This document shows, one piece after another, positions 52,462 to 60,211 of a stretch of 64,000 bases of DNA. A model generated the notes under the pieces. That model worked only from the letters and a program-made list of their open reading frames with translations. It was not told the DNA's origin and ran no database searches. The position numbers and the translations under genes are program-made. Every line of letters begins with the position of its first letter. Within the stretch, counting starts at the first letter, position 1. Source of the DNA: Mycolicibacterium cosmeticum (GTDB lineage Bacteria > Actinomycetota > Actinomycetes > Mycobacteriales > Mycobacteriaceae); the NCBI RefSeq assembly GCF_000613185.1, contig NZ_CCBB010000001.1:248001-312000 (forward strand), in the 5' to 3' direction.

Positions 52462-54298
52462 CCAGGGGGCGGGTCAGGTCGTACACCGTCACCCCGGTCA
52501 CCGGCACCGCGGCGAAGTGACCCTGCACCCAGGACGCGATATCGGCGGCCTCCCGGCTGCCGCTGTTCTGGCCCCGCCAGTTGCCCATCAGCGCGGCGTG
52601 GATGAAGTAGTGAATCTGTTTCTGCGCCACCATATTCTGGAACTCCGCCAGGGTCGGCGCCGGGTCGGTGCCGTTGAATCCGCCGACCGCCAGCACGGGT
52701 GCGCCGGTGGCCAGCTGATAACCCGCGGCGTTGGTGGAGCCGACCGTCGCGGCCACCCAGGTGTAGTCGGCGGCGTTGGCGCTCAACAACGCTGTCAGGG
52801 CGGGCTTCGGGGTGGGCGCATCGAACGGGCCGCCGGAGAACCCGCGTCCCGGTCCCACCGACGGGATGGCCCCGCTGTGCGGATTGGCCGCGGTGGCCAC
52901 GGCGTAGGCACCCGGTCCGGCCAGGCACGCCGCGGTTGCCAGCAGCGCCGCAACGGCCGTCACGACCCGCGGTAAGCGGCCGGCCGCCAGCAGCAGGACC
53001 GCCGCGCCGATCCCGACGACCGGCACCGCCGCACGCAGCCACGGCATCCACCCGGCCTGCCTGCCGAGCAGCACCGCGGCCAGCACGGCGGTGACCGCGA
53101 CCATGCCGGCCAGCGCCGTCGCACACCGAACATCGGACCGGTTGCGCCACAACAGGTTTACCCCGATGGCCAGACACGCGCCGATGGCCGGCGCAAGGGC
53201 GACGGTGTAGTACGGGTGCAGGATGCCGTTGGCATAGCTGAACACCACGGCCGTCACCACCAGCCATCCGCCCCACAGGATCAGGGCGGCGCGGGTGGCG
53301 TCGGTACGCGGGGCGCGCCGGGTCAGCACCACACCGGCGACCAGAGCGATCAGTGCGGCGGGCAGCAGCCACGCGATGTGGGTGCCCATCTGAGCGCCCA
53401 GCAGCCGGCCCCAGCCCACGTCGTGGTTCATGTTGCCCAGGCCGCCGACCTCGTCACCGGTCAGCCGGCCCAGGCCGTTGTACCCCAGCGCCAGTTCGAC
53501 GATGCTGTTGTGTTGCGACCCACCGATATACGGCCGCGACGCCGCCGGCCACAGCTCCACCAACAGCAGATACCACCCGCCGGAGGCCACCATCGCCAGC
53601 GTCGCTGCGCCCAGCCGCAACAGCCGGGCGCGCAGCGGTACCGCGGCGCAGATCAGATAGGTCGCGGCGAAGGCGGGCAGCACCAGGAACGCCTGCAACA
53701 TCTTGGCCAGGAATCCGAATCCGACGGCCACGCCGACGGCCACCATCCACCACCGGCTGCTGCCCGGCTCGCAGGCCCGCTGCACGCCATAGGCGCCGAT
53801 CACCAGCAGCAGCACCAGCAGTGCGTCCGGATTGTTGAACCGGAAGATCAGCGCGGCGGCCGGCGTCAGCGCCAGGACGGCCCCGGCCAGCAGCGCCGCC
53901 CCCGGGCCGCTGACCCGGCGCACCGCGGCGTACAGGACGCCCACCGCCGCGATGCCCTCCAGGGCCTGTGGCAGCAGCACGCTCCACGGGTGGAAACCGA
54001 AGAGCCGCACCGAGATATCCATCAGCCACAGTGCCGCGGGGGTCTTGTCGACGGTGATGGCGTTGGCGGCGTCGCTGGACCCGAACAGCATCGCGGTCCA
54101 GTCGGCGGCCCCGGCCTGCACGGCCGCCGAATAGAAGCTGTTGGCCCAGCCGCTGATGGACAGGTTCCACAGGTACAGCACGGCCGTGCCGGCGAGCAGC
54201 ACGGCCAGCCCGATCCGCTCGCGCGCCGCGATACGGCGGGCGGGCGGCGCGGGCGGGGCTGCGGATAGCTCGGGAAGTACGGCGGTCACTGCGTCCAT
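52454..54298 (-). CDS. GT39-family membrane glycosyltransferase, paralogue
   Basis: A 614-residue polytopic membrane protein parallel to the 49246-51144 product: ISGWANSFYSAAVQAG, DAANAITVDKTPAALWLMDISVR, FNNPDALLVLLLV, SQHNSIVELALGYNGLGRL, and a C-terminal extracytoplasmic domain with AVGGFNGTDPAPTLAEFQNMV ending TVYDLTRPLDS. It has KTP in place of KPP after the acidic residue and lacks the long Gly-rich loop, suggesting a different acceptor or donor. ATG 54298 is chosen. It lies 14 bp downstream of the histidine-kinase gene, in the same direction. Confidence 0.87.
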   Translation of the reverse strand: MDAVTAVLPELSAAPPAPPARRIAARERIGLAVLLAGTAVLYLWNLSISGWANSFYSAAVQAGAADWTAMLFGSSDAANAITVDKTPAALWLMDISVRLFGFHPWSVLLPQALEGIAAVGVLYAAVRRVSGPGAALLAGAVLALTPAAALIFRFNNPDALLVLLLVIGAYGVQRACEPGSSRWWMVAVGVAVGFGFLAKMLQAFLVLPAFAATYLICAAVPLRARLLRLGAATLAMVASGGWYLLLVELWPAASRPYIGGSQHNSIVELALGYNGLGRLTGDEVGGLGNMNHDVGWGRLLGAQMGTHIAWLLPAALIALVAGVVLTRRAPRTDATRAALILWGGWLVVTAVVFSYANGILHPYYTVALAPAIGACLAIGVNLLWRNRSDVRCATALAGMVAVTAVLAAVLLGRQAGWMPWLRAAVPVVGIGAAVLLLAAGRLPRVVTAVAALLATAACLAGPGAYAVATAANPHSGAIPSVGPGRGFSGGPFDAPTPKPALTALLSANAADYTWVAATVGSTNAAGYQLATGAPVLAVGGFNGTDPAPTLAEFQNMVAQKQIHYFIHAALMGNWRGQNSGSREAADIASWVQGHFAAVPVTGVTVYDLTRPLDS

Positions 54299-54312
54299 CC
54301 TGGCAACGGCCG

Positions 54313-55884
54313 CTACGAGGCGGTTTTGTCGGCGCTGTGCGTTGGCTGTGACTCTCCTCGGGGGAGGGTGACGACGAACTTGGTGTCGCCGGGAACGCTG
54401 TGCAGGTCGATCCGTCCGCCGTGCGCCCGGATCACGGCCGCCACGATCGCCAGGCCCAGGCCGGTGCTACCCATCCGGCGCGACCGCGACGAGTCACCGC
54501 GGGCGAACCGCTCGAACACCTCCGGCTGCAGTTTGGCGGGAATGCCGGGACCGTCGTCGGCGACGGTCAACTGCACGTCACCGCCGGGCAGCACGCTCAG
54601 CGAGGTGACCACCGAGGTTCCGGCCGGGGTGTGGGTGCGCGCGTTGGCCAGCAGGTTGGCCAGCACCTGGTGCAACCGGGCGTGATCGCCGGTGATGAGC
54701 ACCGGCTCCTCGGGCAGGTCCAGCGACCAGTCGTGCCCCGGCCCGGTGGCGTGCGCGTCGCTGACCGCGTCGACCACCAGTTGGGACAGGTCGACCTGGG
54801 TGCGTTCCAGTGGGCGGCCCTCGTCGAGGCGGGCCAGCAGCAGCATGTCCTCGACCAGGGTGGTCATCCGCTGTGCTTCGGATTCGACCCGGCTCACCGC
54901 GTGCGCGACGTCGGCAGGCAGTTCGTCCCGCTTGCGTTGGGCCAGCTCGGTATAGCCCCTGATCGCCGCGAGCGGTGTCCGCAACTCGTGGCTGGCGTCC
55001 GAGACGAACTGGCGCACCCGGGTTTCACTGGCGTGCCGGGCCGACAGCGCCCCGGCAATGCGATCCAGCATGCGGTTCAGCGCGGAGCCGAGCTGGCCCA
55101 CCTCGGTGTGCACGGTGTCGGCGTCGACGGCCACGATGTTGGTCGGCAGGTTGACCTCGCCCCGATCCAGCTCCAAGTCGGCGACGTCCCTGGCGGCGGC
55201 GGAAAGCCTTGACAGCGGCGCCAATTGGCGGCGGATGATCCAGATGCAGGCGACGATCGCGCCCGCCAGGGCGATGGCGGCCACGACGCACAGCATCGCC
55301 AGCACCCACAGCAGGGTGTCGTCGACGACGGTGGTCGGCAGGCCGACCACCACGACCCGGCCGCTGCGATGGGCGTGCAGCGCCAGCACCCGGTAGGAAC
55401 CGAGACCGTCCAGATGCATGCCGACGGCGGTGTGCGTCGGGGGCACCGACGCCAACTGCGCCGCGGCGGTGGAGCTGATGTCGGCGGTGGCGCCCTCGGA
55501 GGTGATCACCCCGGCGTCCAGGGATCCGTCGTGCCCGATGATCATGCCCACCGTGCGGATCGCCTGGCCCGGCGCGTTGAGGAACCCCGGACCGGGGCCG
55601 GCCTCCGGGTCGAACCGGAAGACGACGGGGCCACCGACTTGGGGTGGGCCGTCCGGCGGCGGCGGCGGTGGGACCGGTGGTGGCGGTGGCAGGTCCGAGA
55701 TGGCCGCCGACCGGCGGCCCGCCTCCAGCAGCTGGCTGTCCAGTTGGTGCACCAGGAATCGCTGCAGTGCGAACTCGGTCGCCGCGCCGATGCCGATGCA
55801 CAGCAGCGCCAGCAGCGTGACCTGGGTGACCAGCAGCCGCATCCGCAGCGACCAGGTCCGGGGTGCCAGGACGCGGCTTCTCAC
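54313..55884 (-). CDS. HAMP-type sensor histidine kinase (TrcS-like)
   Basis: A 523-residue membrane sensor. First helix at about 18-38, an extracytoplasmic sensor domain of about 150 residues containing a proline-rich loop (PPPPPVPPPPPPDGPP), second helix at about 190-213, HAMP region, HisKA box with phospho-acceptor His299 (SDASHELRTPLAAIRGY), then HATPase boxes NLLANARTHTPAG, DDGPGIPAK and GSTGLGLAIVAAVIRAHGG. The architecture resembles M. tuberculosis TrcS. GTG 55884 follows the response-regulator stop by 1 bp. The nearby GT39/GT2 genes suggest that it senses the envelope. Confidence 0.92.
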   Translation of the reverse strand: MRSRVLAPRTWSLRMRLLVTQVTLLALLCIGIGAATEFALQRFLVHQLDSQLLEAGRRSAAISDLPPPPPVPPPPPPDGPPQVGGPVVFRFDPEAGPGPGFLNAPGQAIRTVGMIIGHDGSLDAGVITSEGATADISSTAAAQLASVPPTHTAVGMHLDGLGSYRVLALHAHRSGRVVVVGLPTTVVDDTLLWVLAMLCVVAAIALAGAIVACIWIIRRQLAPLSRLSAAARDVADLELDRGEVNLPTNIVAVDADTVHTEVGQLGSALNRMLDRIAGALSARHASETRVRQFVSDASHELRTPLAAIRGYTELAQRKRDELPADVAHAVSRVESEAQRMTTLVEDMLLLARLDEGRPLERTQVDLSQLVVDAVSDAHATGPGHDWSLDLPEEPVLITGDHARLHQVLANLLANARTHTPAGTSVVTSLSVLPGGDVQLTVADDGPGIPAKLQPEVFERFARGDSSRSRRMGSTGLGLAIVAAVIRAHGGRIDLHSVPGDTKFVVTLPRGESQPTHSADKTAS

Positions 55885-55885
55885 C

Positions 55886-56656
55886 TCAGCGCGGCGGCCG
55901 CAGCACGTACCCCGCGCCGCGCAGGGTGTGGATCATCGGTTCGCGGCCGCTGTCGATTTTCTTGCGCAGGTAGGACACATAGAGTTCGACGATATTGGAC
56001 CGGCCGCCGAAGTCGTAGCTCCACACCCGGTCCAGGATCTGCGCCTTGCTCAGCACCCGCTTGGCATTGCGCATCATGAAGCGCAGCAGCTCGAATTCGG
56101 TCGCGGTCAGGGTGATCGGGTCGCCGCCCCGGGTGACCTCGTGGCTGTCCTCGTCGAGCACCAGGTCGCCCACCACGATCTGGGCACCGCCGGCCTCGTT
56201 GGCCACGCCGGTGCGGCGCAGCAGTGCCCGCAGCCGCAACACCACCTCTTCCAGGCTGAACGGTTTGGTGACGTAGTCGTCGCCGCCGGCGGTCAGGCCG
56301 GCGATCCGGTCCTCGACCGAATCCTTGGCCGTGAGCAGCAGCAGCGGCAGACCGGGCTGCTGGTCGCGCAGTTTGCGCAAGACGTCCAGGCCGCTCATGT
56401 CCGGCAGCATGACGTCGAGCACCACCACGTCGGGCGGGTTCTCCTTGGCGAGCTCGATGGCGCTGGCGCCGTCCCCGGCGGTCTCGATATCCCAGCCCTC
56501 GTAGCGCAGGGCCATCGACACCAATTCGGCGAGCACCGGCTCGTCGTCGACGACCAGGACGTTGATCGGCTTGCCGTCGGCCCTGCGCATCACCACGCGT
56601 GCCGGGTCTGAGTCGTTGGTCATCCCGTTTGCCAGCCCATTCGTCACCGTCGTCAC
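55886..56656 (-). CDS. OmpR/PhoP-family response regulator
   Basis: A 256-residue regulator: receiver domain with Asp37, Asp38, phospho-acceptor Asp81 (VVVLDVMLPD) and Lys in DDYVTKPFS, then the winged-helix trans_reg_C domain (EFELLRFMMRNAKRVLSKAQILDRVW, VELYVSYLRKKIDSG, IHTLRGAGYVLRPP). It resembles PhoP and TrcR. GTG 56656 is taken as the start; ATG at residue 12 is an alternative. A CATAG-N6-CATAG box 46 bp upstream suggests that it regulates itself. Cotranscribed with the kinase. Confidence 0.93.
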   Translation of the reverse strand: MTTVTNGLANGMTNDSDPARVVMRRADGKPINVLVVDDEPVLAELVSMALRYEGWDIETAGDGASAIELAKENPPDVVVLDVMLPDMSGLDVLRKLRDQQPGLPLLLLTAKDSVEDRIAGLTAGGDDYVTKPFSLEEVVLRLRALLRRTGVANEAGGAQIVVGDLVLDEDSHEVTRGGDPITLTATEFELLRFMMRNAKRVLSKAQILDRVWSYDFGGRSNIVELYVSYLRKKIDSGREPMIHTLRGAGYVLRPPR

Positions 56657-56701
56657 ATCGTTCAGTATTCAAACAACGAATAGGGAGGCACTGTGGCGTT
56701 C

Positions 56702-56720
56702 CTATGCGCAAGCTATGAAT
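56702..56720 (-). promoter_or_regulatory. Tandem CATAG box upstream of the response-regulator gene
   Basis: Reading toward the response-regulator gene, ATTCATAGCTTGCGCATAG has two CATAG half-sites 11 bp apart. The same arrangement lies upstream of the GT2 gene. A further copy of CTATGCGCA occurs inverted at 56759-56767 near the divergent secreted-protein gene. Confidence 0.6.
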
Positions 56721-56790
56721 GTTGCGGGGTCGGGGCACGGCCGAGCTGATTCACAGCATGCGCATAGCCAACTCGGTCACAGTGGGCGCC

Positions 56791-57273
56791 ATGACGCAAC
56801 ATCGGCCTTGGGGCAAGCGGGTGACCCTCGCGGCGGTCGGGGTCGCCGCACTGATCGGCGGCCTCGGCGGTGGCGCGGTGTACGCCGCCACCGACGGAGG
56901 CGGCCGTGGCGGCGGCTTCGGACCCGGTTTCGGTCCTGGCGATTTCGGCCCGCCCCCGGGCGGTGGGCCATTCGCGGGTCAGATCCGTGCCGGATCGGGT
57001 CACGGCTCCGTCGACCCGGCCACCGTGCACGGCGAGTTCGTGGTCCCCGATGGGAACGGCGGGTTCCAGACCGACATCGTCCAGGTCGGCACGGTCACCG
57101 CGGTCTCGCCCACGTCGATCACCGCCCGCAGCGACGACGGCTACACCGCGACCTATGTGATCCCGCCGACCGCGGCGGGCAGCGCCGTGCCGTTCGGAGT
57201 GAACGCGAAGGTGAGCATCCGCGCCACCCGCACCGGCGCCACCCAGACCGTGACGACGATCGGGGCGTCGTAG
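56791..57273 (+). CDS. Secreted or membrane-tethered small protein (DUF5666-like)
   Basis: A 160-residue exported protein. An N-terminal basic region and hydrophobic segment (TLAAVGVAALIGGLGGGAVYAA, about 11-32) is followed by a Gly/Phe/Pro-rich linker (GGGRGGGFGPGFGPGDFGPP) and a compact beta domain with VQVGTVTAVSPTSITARSDDGYTATYVI resembling DUF5666/OB-like repeats. The divergent position next to the two-component operon and its boxes suggests coregulation. Function unknown. It converges on the small 83-residue gene with 8 bp between stops. Confidence 0.75.
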   Translation: MTQHRPWGKRVTLAAVGVAALIGGLGGGAVYAATDGGGRGGGFGPGFGPGDFGPPPGGGPFAGQIRAGSGHGSVDPATVHGEFVVPDGNGGFQTDIVQVGTVTAVSPTSITARSDDGYTATYVIPPTAAGSAVPFGVNAKVSIRATRTGATQTVTTIGAS

Positions 57274-57281
57274 GACGGCCA

Positions 57282-57533
57282 CTAGTGCGGCACGGCGAAG
57301 CCGGACGGTGTGGTGAACGTGACCGGCGGCTCGTACACCGTCGGTTCCGGTGACTCCACCGCCGTTGTCTCCGTGACGGTTTCACCGATGGTGACCGGCG
57401 TCGTGGTCACCGGGCCGGGTGGCAGCGGGTCGGCACGACTCACTTCGCCGCCGCCGACGGCGAGCAAGCCCATCGCGACGACGGCGCCCCCGCCGACCCC
57501 GGCCGACAACAACTTCAGTTTCGATACATTCAC
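57282..57533 (-). CDS. Small exported Thr/Pro-rich protein, 83 residues
   Basis: A short protein with a typical signal peptide (MNVSKLKLLSAGVGGGAVVAMGLLAVGGG, cleavage probably after SRA) and a mature part rich in Thr, Val, Pro and Glu: PVTTTPVTIGETVTETTAVE, ending TTPSGFAVPH. It is of the type of small secreted mycobacterial proteins without known domain. It reads leftward, tandem with two similar small genes. Confidence 0.65.
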   Translation of the reverse strand: MNVSKLKLLSAGVGGGAVVAMGLLAVGGGEVSRADPLPPGPVTTTPVTIGETVTETTAVESPEPTVYEPPVTFTTPSGFAVPH

Positions 57534-57644
57534 GGCTGAACCCCTGCTCGTGCACGTTTCTGTTCGGTGCGGGCACCAAGCCCGTACCCGACGGGTAGCC
57601 GTGAACCCGCTCCGCGAAACCTGGGAGCCAGGGTGTGCGGACGT

Positions 57645-57878
57645 TCAGCCCTGTGGATCGGCGTTGGGCGCCTCCCCCGGATACAGCGGGACCTTGCCGC
57701 GGATCGCCGGAACGGCCATGGTGGTGGCCTCGACGGTCGGCACGAGGGAGGTGGTGGTGGCCACGCCGCCCGACGGCCCGGATGCCAGGTCCGCCGGCCC
57801 GGTAGTGGCAACCATGACCGCCCCGATGAGCAACGCGGTTGTGGCAAGACAACCGATCAACATGAGGATGATTTTCAT
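57645..57878 (-). CDS. Small exported protein with AVPAIRG motif, 77 residues
   Basis: Begins MKIILMLIGCLATTALLIGAVM, a short uncleaved-looking or signal-type membrane segment, followed by a Thr/Pro/Ala-rich tail with VATTTSLVPTVEATTM and AVPAIRGKVPLYPG. The motif AVPAIRG recurs in the next gene upstream, so the two are paralogues. The LIGC sequence imitates a lipobox but sits too close to the N-terminus for a usual lipoprotein signal. Function unknown. Confidence 0.6.
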   Translation of the reverse strand: MKIILMLIGCLATTALLIGAVMVATTGPADLASGPSGGVATTTSLVPTVEATTMAVPAIRGKVPLYPGEAPNADPQG

Positions 57879-57970
57879 GTCTCCAGCGAACGCCGCCGCG
57901 CTGGAAACCGGCTCGACGGCCGGTATGAACTACCTCGATATGAGCGCGCTGTGCCGCCGCTGAGCAGGCT

Positions 57971-58201
57971 TTACTTGGCGGGCCCGCGGATGGCGGGCAC
58001 GGCCCGGGCCACGTCGGGCACCGTCGGGGGTGTCGGTTCCAGCGTCGTGGTGACGCCGATCTGCATCGTCTTGTTGTCCGCCATCGGCGCGGCGGTGTTG
58101 TCCGAGGTGAACACCGCGCTGAGCAGGCCGATGGCCAGGAAGGCGGCGGCGCCGATCGCGGCGGTCCACCTGTGTCGGGTCTTTGTGGCTGATGAGTTCA
58201 T
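57971..58201 (-). CDS. Small exported protein with AVPAIRG motif, 76 residues
   Basis: From ATG 58201 the protein has a basic start (MNSSATKTRHRW), a membrane segment (TAAIGAAAFLAIGLLSAVF, about 13-31) and a tail with VTTTLEPTPPTVPDVAR ending AVPAIRGPAK. The frame extends 28 codons upstream, but that part does not look like a signal peptide. The tail motif links it with the 57645-57878 product. Divergent from the opp operon. Confidence 0.6.
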   Translation of the reverse strand: MNSSATKTRHRWTAAIGAAAFLAIGLLSAVFTSDNTAAPMADNKTMQIGVTTTLEPTPPTVPDVARAVPAIRGPAK

Positions 58202-58289
58202 GCTGTGAGAGTGAAATGCATCACCCTGTGAAGAAGCTGACGCGCGGGTGTCAATTGGCCGGTAACGGGCTTGCGGCACGGTCATCTCC

Positions 58290-58295
58290 TACCCT
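58290..58295 (+). promoter_or_regulatory. -10 element TACCCT upstream of opp
   Basis: TACCCT fits TANNNT and ends 7 nt before ATG 58303, the start of a 5-codon upstream ORF. No -35 is recognisable. It would drive the oppBCDA operon. Confidence 0.4.
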
Positions 58296-58302
58296 GTGCG
58301 TC

Positions 58303-58320
58303 ATGCGGGTGGTTCGATGA
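58303..58320 (+). CDS. 5-residue leaderless upstream ORF of oppB
   Basis: ATG 58303 begins MRVVR and ends TGA at 58318-58320, overlapping the oppB ATG (ATGA). It has the same layout as the small ORF before cysD: a -10 element 7 bases before its ATG and a stop overlapping the next gene's start. It could couple translation into oppB. Prediction from position only. Confidence 0.35.
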   Translation: MRVVR

Positions 58321-59297
58321 CGCGGTTTTTGGCGCGACGACTGTTCAACTACATCGTGCTGCTGTTGCTGGCGTCCTTCCTGGCGTTCACGTTGGCGTCG
58401 CTGACCTTCCGCCCGCTGGAGAGCCTGGAGCAGCGCAACCCCCGCCCGCCGCAGGCCGTGATCGACGCCAAGGCCGCCGAGCTGAATCTGGACCAGCCGA
58501 TCCCCCAGCGCTACGCCACCTGGCTGTCCGACACCGTCCGCGGCGACTTCGGCACCACGGTGGCCGGCCAGCCGGTGAGCGACGAGTTGTGGCGCCGGGT
58601 CGGGGTCAGCCTGCGCCTGGTGGTCATCGGTTCGGTCGCCGGGGCCGTCCTCGGCGTGGTGGTCGGCGCGTGGGGCGCCATCCGGCAGTACCGGTTCTCC
58701 GACCGGGTGATCACGGCCCTGTCCCTGCTGATCCTGAGCACCCCCACCTTCGTGATCGCCAGCCTGCTGATTCTGGTTGCGCTGCGGGTGAATTCGGTGT
58801 TGGGAGTGCGGATCTTCGAGTACACCGGCGAGACCTCACCCGATGCGATCGGCGGGACGTGGAACATCTTCGTCGACCGGATCCAGCATCTGGTGCTGCC
58901 CACCCTGACGCTGGCGCTCGGCTCGATCGCCGGCTTCAGCCGGTATCAGCGCAACGCGATGCTCGACGTGCTCGGCCAGGATTTCATCCGTACCGCCCGC
59001 GCGAAGGGCCTGACCCGGCGGCAGGCCCTGGTCAAACACGGTCTGCGCACCGCCCTGATCCCGATGGCGACGCTGTTCGCGTACGGGGTGGGCGGCCTGG
59101 TCACCGGCGCGGTGTTCGTCGAGAAGATCTTCGGCTGGCACGGGATGGGTGAGTGGTTCGTCCAGGGCCTGGCCACCCAGGACACCAACATCATCGTGGC
59201 GATGACGGTCTTCTCGGGCGCGACGGTGCTGCTGGCCGGGGTGCTGTCGGATCTGATCTTGGCGGCGCTGGATCCGCGCGTTCGGGTGGCCCAATGA
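58317..59297 (+). CDS. oppB: Oligopeptide ABC transporter permease OppB
   Basis: Inner-membrane permease of the peptide importer. The 326 residues have six predicted helices: an N-terminal one (FNYIVLLLLASFLAFTLASL), a long extracytoplasmic loop, and the binding-protein-dependent transport domain with the EAA-type coupling motif RNAMLDVLGQDFIRTARAKGL. Very close to M. tuberculosis Rv1283c in length and sequence. ATG 58317 is preferred to an in-frame GTG at 58296. It overlaps oppC by 4 bp. Confidence 0.95.
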   Translation: MTRFLARRLFNYIVLLLLASFLAFTLASLTFRPLESLEQRNPRPPQAVIDAKAAELNLDQPIPQRYATWLSDTVRGDFGTTVAGQPVSDELWRRVGVSLRLVVIGSVAGAVLGVVVGAWGAIRQYRFSDRVITALSLLILSTPTFVIASLLILVALRVNSVLGVRIFEYTGETSPDAIGGTWNIFVDRIQHLVLPTLTLALGSIAGFSRYQRNAMLDVLGQDFIRTARAKGLTRRQALVKHGLRTALIPMATLFAYGVGGLVTGAVFVEKIFGWHGMGEWFVQGLATQDTNIIVAMTVFSGATVLLAGVLSDLILAALDPRVRVAQ

Positions 59298-60211
59298 GTG
59301 ATCCGAGTTCGACGACCGCGAAGTCCGGTGTCGACGTCCAGACGTTCGCCTCCCGGCGCACCCTGGTCTGGCGGCGCTTCCTGCGCAACCGGCCGGCCGT
59401 GGTGGCGCTGGTCATCCTGGCCGTCCTGTTCGTGGGGTGCTACGCACTGCCGCCACTGCTGCCCTACAGCTACACCGATCTGGACTACTACTCCTTGCAG
59501 ACCCCACCGAGCCCGAAGCACTGGTTCGGCACCAACGCCCTCGGCCAGGATCTGCTCGCGCTGACCCTGCGCGGCATGCAGAAGTCGGTGCTGATCGGTC
59601 TGTGCGTGGCGCTGATCTCCACGTTCATCGCCGCCGTCGTCGGCGCGGTGGCCGGCTATTTCGGCGGCTGGCGCGACCGCGCGCTGATGTGGGTGGTCGA
59701 CCTGCTGTTGGTGGTGCCCAGTTTCCTGCTGATCGCCATCGCGACAAGGGGCACCCAGGGTTCGGGGGCGCTGCTGGTGCTCATCGTGCTGCTCGCGTCG
59801 TTCTCCTGGATGATCAGTTCGCGGATGGTGCGCGGACTCACCATGAGCCTGCGTGAGCGTGAATTCGTCACGGCCGCCCGCTATATGGGGGTCAGCGATG
59901 CCCGGATCATCGCCAGGCACGTGTTGCCCAACGTGGCGTCCATCCTGATCATCGACACCACCCTGAACGTCGGTGTCGCGATCCTGGCCGAAACCGGCTT
60001 GAGCTTCCTCGGTTTCGGCGTGAAGGCACCGGACGTGTCGCTGGGCACCCTGATCGCCGACGGCACCCCGTCGGCCACCACCTTCCCGTGGGTGTTCCTG
60101 TTCCCGGCCGGCGTGCTGATCCTGATCGTGATGTGCGCCAACCTGGTCGGGGACGCGTTGCGTGACGCCGTCGATCCGGGCTCGCGCCGGCTGCGGAGGC
60201 GGGCGAAATGA
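59294..60211 (+). CDS. oppC: Oligopeptide ABC transporter permease OppC
   Basis: Second permease subunit, pairing with OppB. The 305 residues include a cytoplasmic N-terminus, helix [18 protein letters not shown], the OppC-type periplasmic loop with [19 protein letters not shown], and the EAA motif [27 protein letters not shown]. The ATG overlaps the oppB stop, and its own stop overlaps the oppD start, both as ATGA. Confidence 0.95.
   Translation: MSDPSSTTAKSGVDVQTFASRRTLVWRRFLRNRPAVVALVILAVLFVGCYALPPLLPYSYTDLDYYSLQTPPSPKHWFGTNALGQDLLALTLRGMQKSVLIGLCVALISTFIAAVVGAVAGYFGGWRDRALMWVVDLLLVVPSFLLIAIATRGTQGSGALLVLIVLLASFSWMISSRMVRGLTMSLREREFVTAARYMGVSDARIIARHVLPNVASILIIDTTLNVGVAILAETGLSFLGFGVKAPDVSLGTLIADGTPSATTFPWVFLFPAGVLILIVMCANLVGDALRDAVDPGSRRLRRRAK

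Noticed and set aside
56751..56783. PhoP-type TCACAGC tandem site upstream of the secreted-protein gene
   Set aside because: TCACAGC and TCACAGT occur, but 26 bp apart instead of 11, so they do not fit the known box; the CATAG pair fits better.
57645..57878. Lipoprotein call based on LIGC
   Set aside because: The cysteine is at residue 10, too close to the N-terminus for a lipoprotein signal peptide.
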